DNA of 23,536 nt, taken from the NCBI GenBank assembly GCA_020650975.1, contig JAIPMN010010983.1, forward strand, positions 1-23,536, read 5' to 3'. Source of the stretch: Apostichopus californicus (taxonomy: Eukaryota > Echinodermata > Holothuroidea > Aspidochirotida > Stichopodidae). This document shows positions 19,393 to 23,536 of this stretch, one piece after another; the first letter of the stretch is position 1, and each line of letters starts with the position of its first letter. The notes beneath the pieces are model-generated. The model was not told the origin of the DNA and ran no database searches. It was given only the letters and a program-made list of their open reading frames with translations. The position numbers and the translations under genes were made by a program.

Positions 19393-22035
19393 GGCCTAAT
19401 TTTTAATGTAGGCCTACCTCTGAGGAGGAAGATAAACATAAGCCCATGAAACTTAAAATTTGTCTAGCCTACAGTAAATAGTTGGGTTGAGGTTGATTAT
19501 ATTGTATCATGTTGTAGCTATTACTACTAGACCTGCAATAGGTAACTGTACATGGCAATAGTAGTGACAGGGTTGGAAAACCTTGTTGAATTTCCTGGGA
19601 ACATGATCAACATATAGCATAGCTTAGCTAGTACGAGGTGATCTTCCAATGGTGCTTGCAAAGCAGACAACTAAACACTTTGGATACACATTCACTATAC
19701 AATGAAAAGGAAAGTTGGAAACTGCTAATTTCAATTTTTATTTCATTAATAGCTCATCACCTCATTTGAAATATTTTGTGTTCCTTTATGTATACTTCCT
19801 TTTTTAAATACTTTCCAAGTAGTGAATTCCTACAAACCTGGTTGAAATGATCCACAAGGTTTTGCATACCGTGGAGGGCTATCAAATCTAACATAAGTCT
19901 TCAAAGGCTGGTTGGTAAGAAATTTATCATTCCGTTGAACCTTGTGGAAGTGGAAAACAATATAGTTAATCTTGTGACATTCCTAAGGATTGACTGGTGT
20001 TATTTGACCCCCTTATATAAGTAAAGCATGCCTTCATGCAGTTGTGTTAATAACCATACCCTGTACCTCTCATATATATTAAGGTAAATCCACACAGATT
20101 ATTCCCAAAATGCACTTTTCAAGAAAGCCTCATTGTGGATTCAATCTCCAGGGAATATATCTATTTTAGGTACTGTTGTGTACTTAAAAATCACACAATC
20201 TTGACGATATACTGTACTGTACTCTTGTCATCCAAAATCTGGACCATTCACAAAGGTCAGCGAATAAATAATTCACACAAGTACATCGGCACTTGTCTGG
20301 TCTTTATTAATCGGATACATGCGAGTGCTGATGTATTGCTCTAAGTTCCATTCATAATTGTACTACTTTAGGCTAGATCTGCTGCCCAGGCTACATGTTT
20401 ATAAAGGATCACTTTGCCTATCAATTTAATATGTAATGTCTGTCTCTCCCTCTCCCAGATACCATTTTTGTAGCGGAGCAAGCTCTTTGGAAAGACAGAT
20501 TGAACAAATACCCTCAAGTTATTAATTATTAATTTGCTGCCAGTTGAAATCATGACTGTACTGTGTGTACACAGAATCCAGAAAAACTAAATTCACTGTG
20601 TCGCCTAAACTGTTTATTAGTAATAACATATCGAGTTTGAGACATTGCTTGCACATGCGTCTGATTAATACGTTGAACAAGAAACAAATAATTTTGTCAG
20701 TAAACATAGCTGGCGCTTAATATTTTATCTGCTCGATTGCTATAAATAGCTGAAAATTTTGCATGATATGTGATTGTGAATGTGATTTATGTAACTACAT
20801 ATTAGTGCCAAAAAGACTGCCAAGATGGGCATTGGTTAATTCCCATTTATTGTATTTAACAGTCTGCATGATGAGAGCAGTACAGGTGTGAGATGAGAGT
20901 TAGAATGTTGGAGCACTCACTGTTTCTTTTGTTTTTTTCTCTGGTTGTGTTTACATATATATATTCATTTAACTTCCATCTTGGCTTTCCCTTTAAATTT
21001 GTTGAGGAGATCACATAAAGAAACAAAATTAGCGATGTGTGTAAAAGTTAAATGATATACACTGTGGCTTAGCCCAGACATACACAGATGAAACAAAGCT
21101 TGAATATTTGTACTTTCAGTTTACAAAAATTAAAATCAATGTTTATCAAACAATTTATTAAACTTGAAGCCCTGTATCAATAGGCCTACTGTGAAAGCTA
21201 GAGACTATTTTTCGTAAAAGTCTGTCTGGTCTTGGTATCCCTGGAGCGATTTCTAACAAAATCTGCTGCTACAGTTTCTTTCCTTCCCACATGAAACCAG
21301 ATTTCCATCAATGTATAAAGTTAGATTTTCTACACTTCAAATTTAGTAAAAACTGAGTCCAAAGATCCTACAGGGTGTGTGCTTTTTCTTTTGCTGGAAC
21401 ATATTGTTTCCTAGAAGTAGGATAACCTCAAGGGCATAGTACTTGTACATAGTACTATACTGAATATCTGATTATCTAACAAGATATTTAGTTGAGCCTC
21501 AGACCTGCAGAGACTTATATTTAACCCGGCTGAATATCAAAGTTAGCATGAAACTAGTACGAAACAGATCAACATTCTACACACATGCGTACTGCATGTA
21601 AAGAGCTTTCTATGGCAGTGAATCATTTAATTTGAATTAAGAGTTGTATTTAGCAACATTCATTGACCTGCAAACTGTCTGATCTTGTCTTTCTAACAAT
21701 TGCACTATTAAGCTCTTTTTGGATGATAAGTTTACAATGTATATACAGTGTACATATATATTTGTTGTCCGTACTCTTTTTCTGTTCAAGGTTCATTTGA
21801 GTCATACAACAGGGTTTAAATATATTTTGAGACAGTCTCTGTAGGCTAAAGTCTGTTAATTCATTTAATCTTTTTGAAAGAAATGATGGGAAAAATGCCT
21901 ACATTATCCTTAGTTCTCACCTGTTTAGTCAGACCCTAAAGTAAAGGATTTGATCTTTCAACTGCTTATTTCCCAAATATGGACAGTCGTTTTTCCCAGG
22001 TATAGTTTTAAGGATTTTAATCGTTTTATGCACGA
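19393..22035. other. Intergenic, no gene seen
   Basis: AT-rich DNA with short frames only. Small TA-rich runs occur (for example 20,953-20,964 and 21,738-21,762). I see no exon, RNA gene or delimited element. Confidence 0.5.
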
Positions 22036-22555
22036 GGGGCATGGACACTGCTCATACTTACATGTGGATGTGTTATATATTGAGTAAAGTACTGATTTGT
22101 TTTTAGTGGCGGGCAAAGGTCTTCTGAGGTCACCAGAGGTCAAAATATTGATGTTTTAAGCATGATATCTCAAATTTGGAAGCATGGATACTTTTCGTAC
22201 TTGGCCTGTGAAGGTGTTACAGTATATTGAGTAGATGAACTCAGTTGTTTTTGGTGGAGGTCAATGGGCAACTGGGTCAGCAGTAATCAAAATCTGGAAA
22301 TCTTTTACACATTATATCACATGGTAGAAATCATGGATATTTCTCATACATGATGTATGGATTTGCCATATTGAGTACAAGAAGCCTGTTGTTGTTGGCA
22401 TCTGTCAAAGTTCATTTGTGGTCACCAGAGGTCAAACTCTTAAAACCTTTAAACATGATATCTCAAGGTAGGAATCATGGATACTTAGTTCTCATACTAT
22501 GGTATGTGGATACATCATATTGAGTACAAGACCCCTATTGTTTTTAGTGGGGGTG
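22036..22555 (-). repeat. Degenerate 145-bp tandem repeat array, about 3.5 units
   Basis: The word CATGGA(T/C)A recurs at 22,040, 22,183, 22,332 and 22,476, spacing 143, 149 and 144. Other recurring words are GAGGTCACCAGAGGTCAAA, CATGATATCTCAA, TATTGAGTACAAGA and TTGTTTTTAGTGG. Read on the minus strand, the order matches the repeat at 7,301-7,500, so this is the same family inverted. Copies differ by many substitutions, so the array is old. Confidence 0.85.
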
Positions 22556-22826
22556 TGTAATGCCATGTATAGTTGTATACATGTATAGACAGAACTGTGT
22601 TTATCATGCCATAGTGTAATTGTACATCAGAATAGTGGTTCAGTCTCAGGACACTTATATATATCATAAGAGCTACTTCTGATGAACAAGCAGAACTTGC
22701 AGAAGTCTAGTGTAATAAAGACATCAAAATCACAATGCATTTTGCATTCTGGTTTTTATAATTTTGAAAGAAAATTCACTTAGATATGACCAGTACTGTA
22801 GATTTTTCTGTGTTTTTCATTTTCAG
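22556..22826 (+). other. Upstream of LRR exon; intron 3' end
   Basis: AT-rich, ending in the pyrimidine tract tgtttttcattttcag that precedes the exon at 22,827. No other feature. Confidence 0.45.
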
Positions 22827-23345
22827 GTACTGGAAGTTTGTGATACCAAACTGATTAGCCATATTTTTCTCCTCTGTTTTCTTGCCTTTTCGTTCTGCCT
22901 CAAGCATTGGACAAAACTACTGTGTCCACGAAGTAGAGCAGACAGATTACCATTTCTGTGCTGTATGGATACCTGGAGTCAATTTCATCACCACTATTTG
23001 TGATGCTCTCTAGAGAGAAACGGAAAGCGGTGAAGCATACGTGACATAAAAGACGGCCAAAATGAAAAACTCTTTGGGAAGCGTTAATTATTCGTGCAAT
23101 TACCTGGGACTGATTGTAGCTTTTGTAATTCTTTGGCTCTCGGGGACGTCGACTGCGTGTCCCAGTGGTTGCACCTGCTCTGTAGACCAGAGTCGAGTCG
23201 AGGAATCTATAGGCAACTCGTACCTAAATTACGATGATGCCGGATCTTCGGAGAACGAGAGAGGATTGCGGGAAGTGTACTGCATTAATAAAGGACTGAC
23301 AAGCCCGCTAGTTCCGGATGCCATTCCAAACGATACCTATTACCT
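22827..23345 (+). CDS. LRR protein, first coding exon (signal peptide + LRRNT), partial
   Basis: The exon runs from the acceptor cattttcag|GTACTGG to the donor TATTACCT|gtaagt. The start ATG is at 23,062, giving 94 codons plus two bases (phase 2). Residues 1-32 are a signal peptide with a hydrophobic core (LGLIVAFVILWL). Cys 33, 37, 39 and 74 form an LRRNT cap (CPSGCTC ... VYC), followed by NKGLTSPLVPDAIPNDTYYL, the usual lead-in to the first leucine-rich repeat. The phase-2 break there is common where each repeat sits in its own exon (LGR, LRIG, peroxidasin-type genes). The product is extracellular or membrane-bound; the family cannot be fixed from this exon. Unusually, 34 residues, many acidic, separate the third and fourth Cys. 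Confidence 0.8.
22965..23044 (+). promoter_or_regulatory. Two overlapping upstream ORFs in LRR leader
   Basis: uORF 1 is 22,965-23,003 (12 codons plus TGA). uORF 2 is 23,003-23,044 (13 codons plus TGA). They share one base in TGATG. The main ATG follows 17 nt after the second stop, in a different frame. Such an arrangement usually lowers translation of the main frame; here that is inference. Confidence 0.6.
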
Positions 23346-23536
23346 GTAAGTAGAGTGAATTAGTGTAGATATATTTCATTATTTCCTGTAATTCTACAGT
23401 GAGTACTTCCTGTTGAAGTCCAATTCACATTTAATTGAGTACATTATTGGTGTATACTGTACTCATGTAGTTATATTCAGGTTTCTGTACCTATGCACAC
23501 TCAGAGAACTTGTTTGTAAATATATATATTTAAATA
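23346..23536 (+). other. First bases of LRR gene intron
   Basis: Begins gtaagt, then AT-rich sequence to the window end. No further exon is visible. Confidence 0.6.

Noticed and set aside
22764..23003. 79-codon open frame upstream of the LRR start
   Set aside because: It begins in the presumed intron and crosses the acceptor; no signal peptide logic or homology, and it ends before the real start codon.

Overview
The window is invertebrate animal genomic DNA. It is AT-rich, with short exons split by AT-rich introns bounded by gt...ag, many small non-autonomous transposons, and scattered 'aggcctac'-type words. I infer an echinoderm, perhaps a sea cucumber. That guess rests on general look and on the divergence of the kinase gene, not on a search.

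Region 1 (331-9592, + strand) holds the 3' part of the gene for PERK (EIF2AK3), the ER-stress eIF2-alpha kinase. Twelve exons join in one open frame of 812 residues plus stop. They cover the C-terminal part of the luminal stress-sensing domain, one transmembrane helix, the kinase N-lobe, a long acidic/Ser-rich insert, the C-lobe and a short tail. The first exons (signal peptide and N-terminal luminal part) lie upstream of the window. The 3' UTR probably ends near 10,215.

Region 2 (about 10.2-13.6 kb) is intergenic with no supported gene. Region 3 (13.6-16.0 kb, - strand) is a small three-exon gene for a 107-residue putative coiled-coil protein that I do not recognise. It is tail-to-tail with PERK, and its probable 3' UTR carries a 268-bp tandem duplication. 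A CpG-dense patch at 17.05-17.22 kb may be its promoter.

Region 4 (17.3-22.6 kb) is intergenic and repeat-rich: a fold-back element, a palindromic MITE enclosing telomere-like repeats, and a degenerate 145-bp tandem repeat. Region 5 (22,827 to the end, + strand) is the first coding exon of a secreted or membrane leucine-rich-repeat protein (signal peptide plus LRRNT cap), with two overlapping uORFs in its leader; the rest lies beyond the window.

The genes show no sign of acting together; this is ordinary animal gene neighbourhood. The most notable items are a conserved short motif in the PERK insert, the unrecognised small gene, and four well-delimited mobile or fold-back elements whose ends can be read from the sequence: a TTAA-bounded MITE, a hAT-like MITE with a perfect 8-bp target duplication, the palindromic telomere-motif MITE, and the fold-back cluster.
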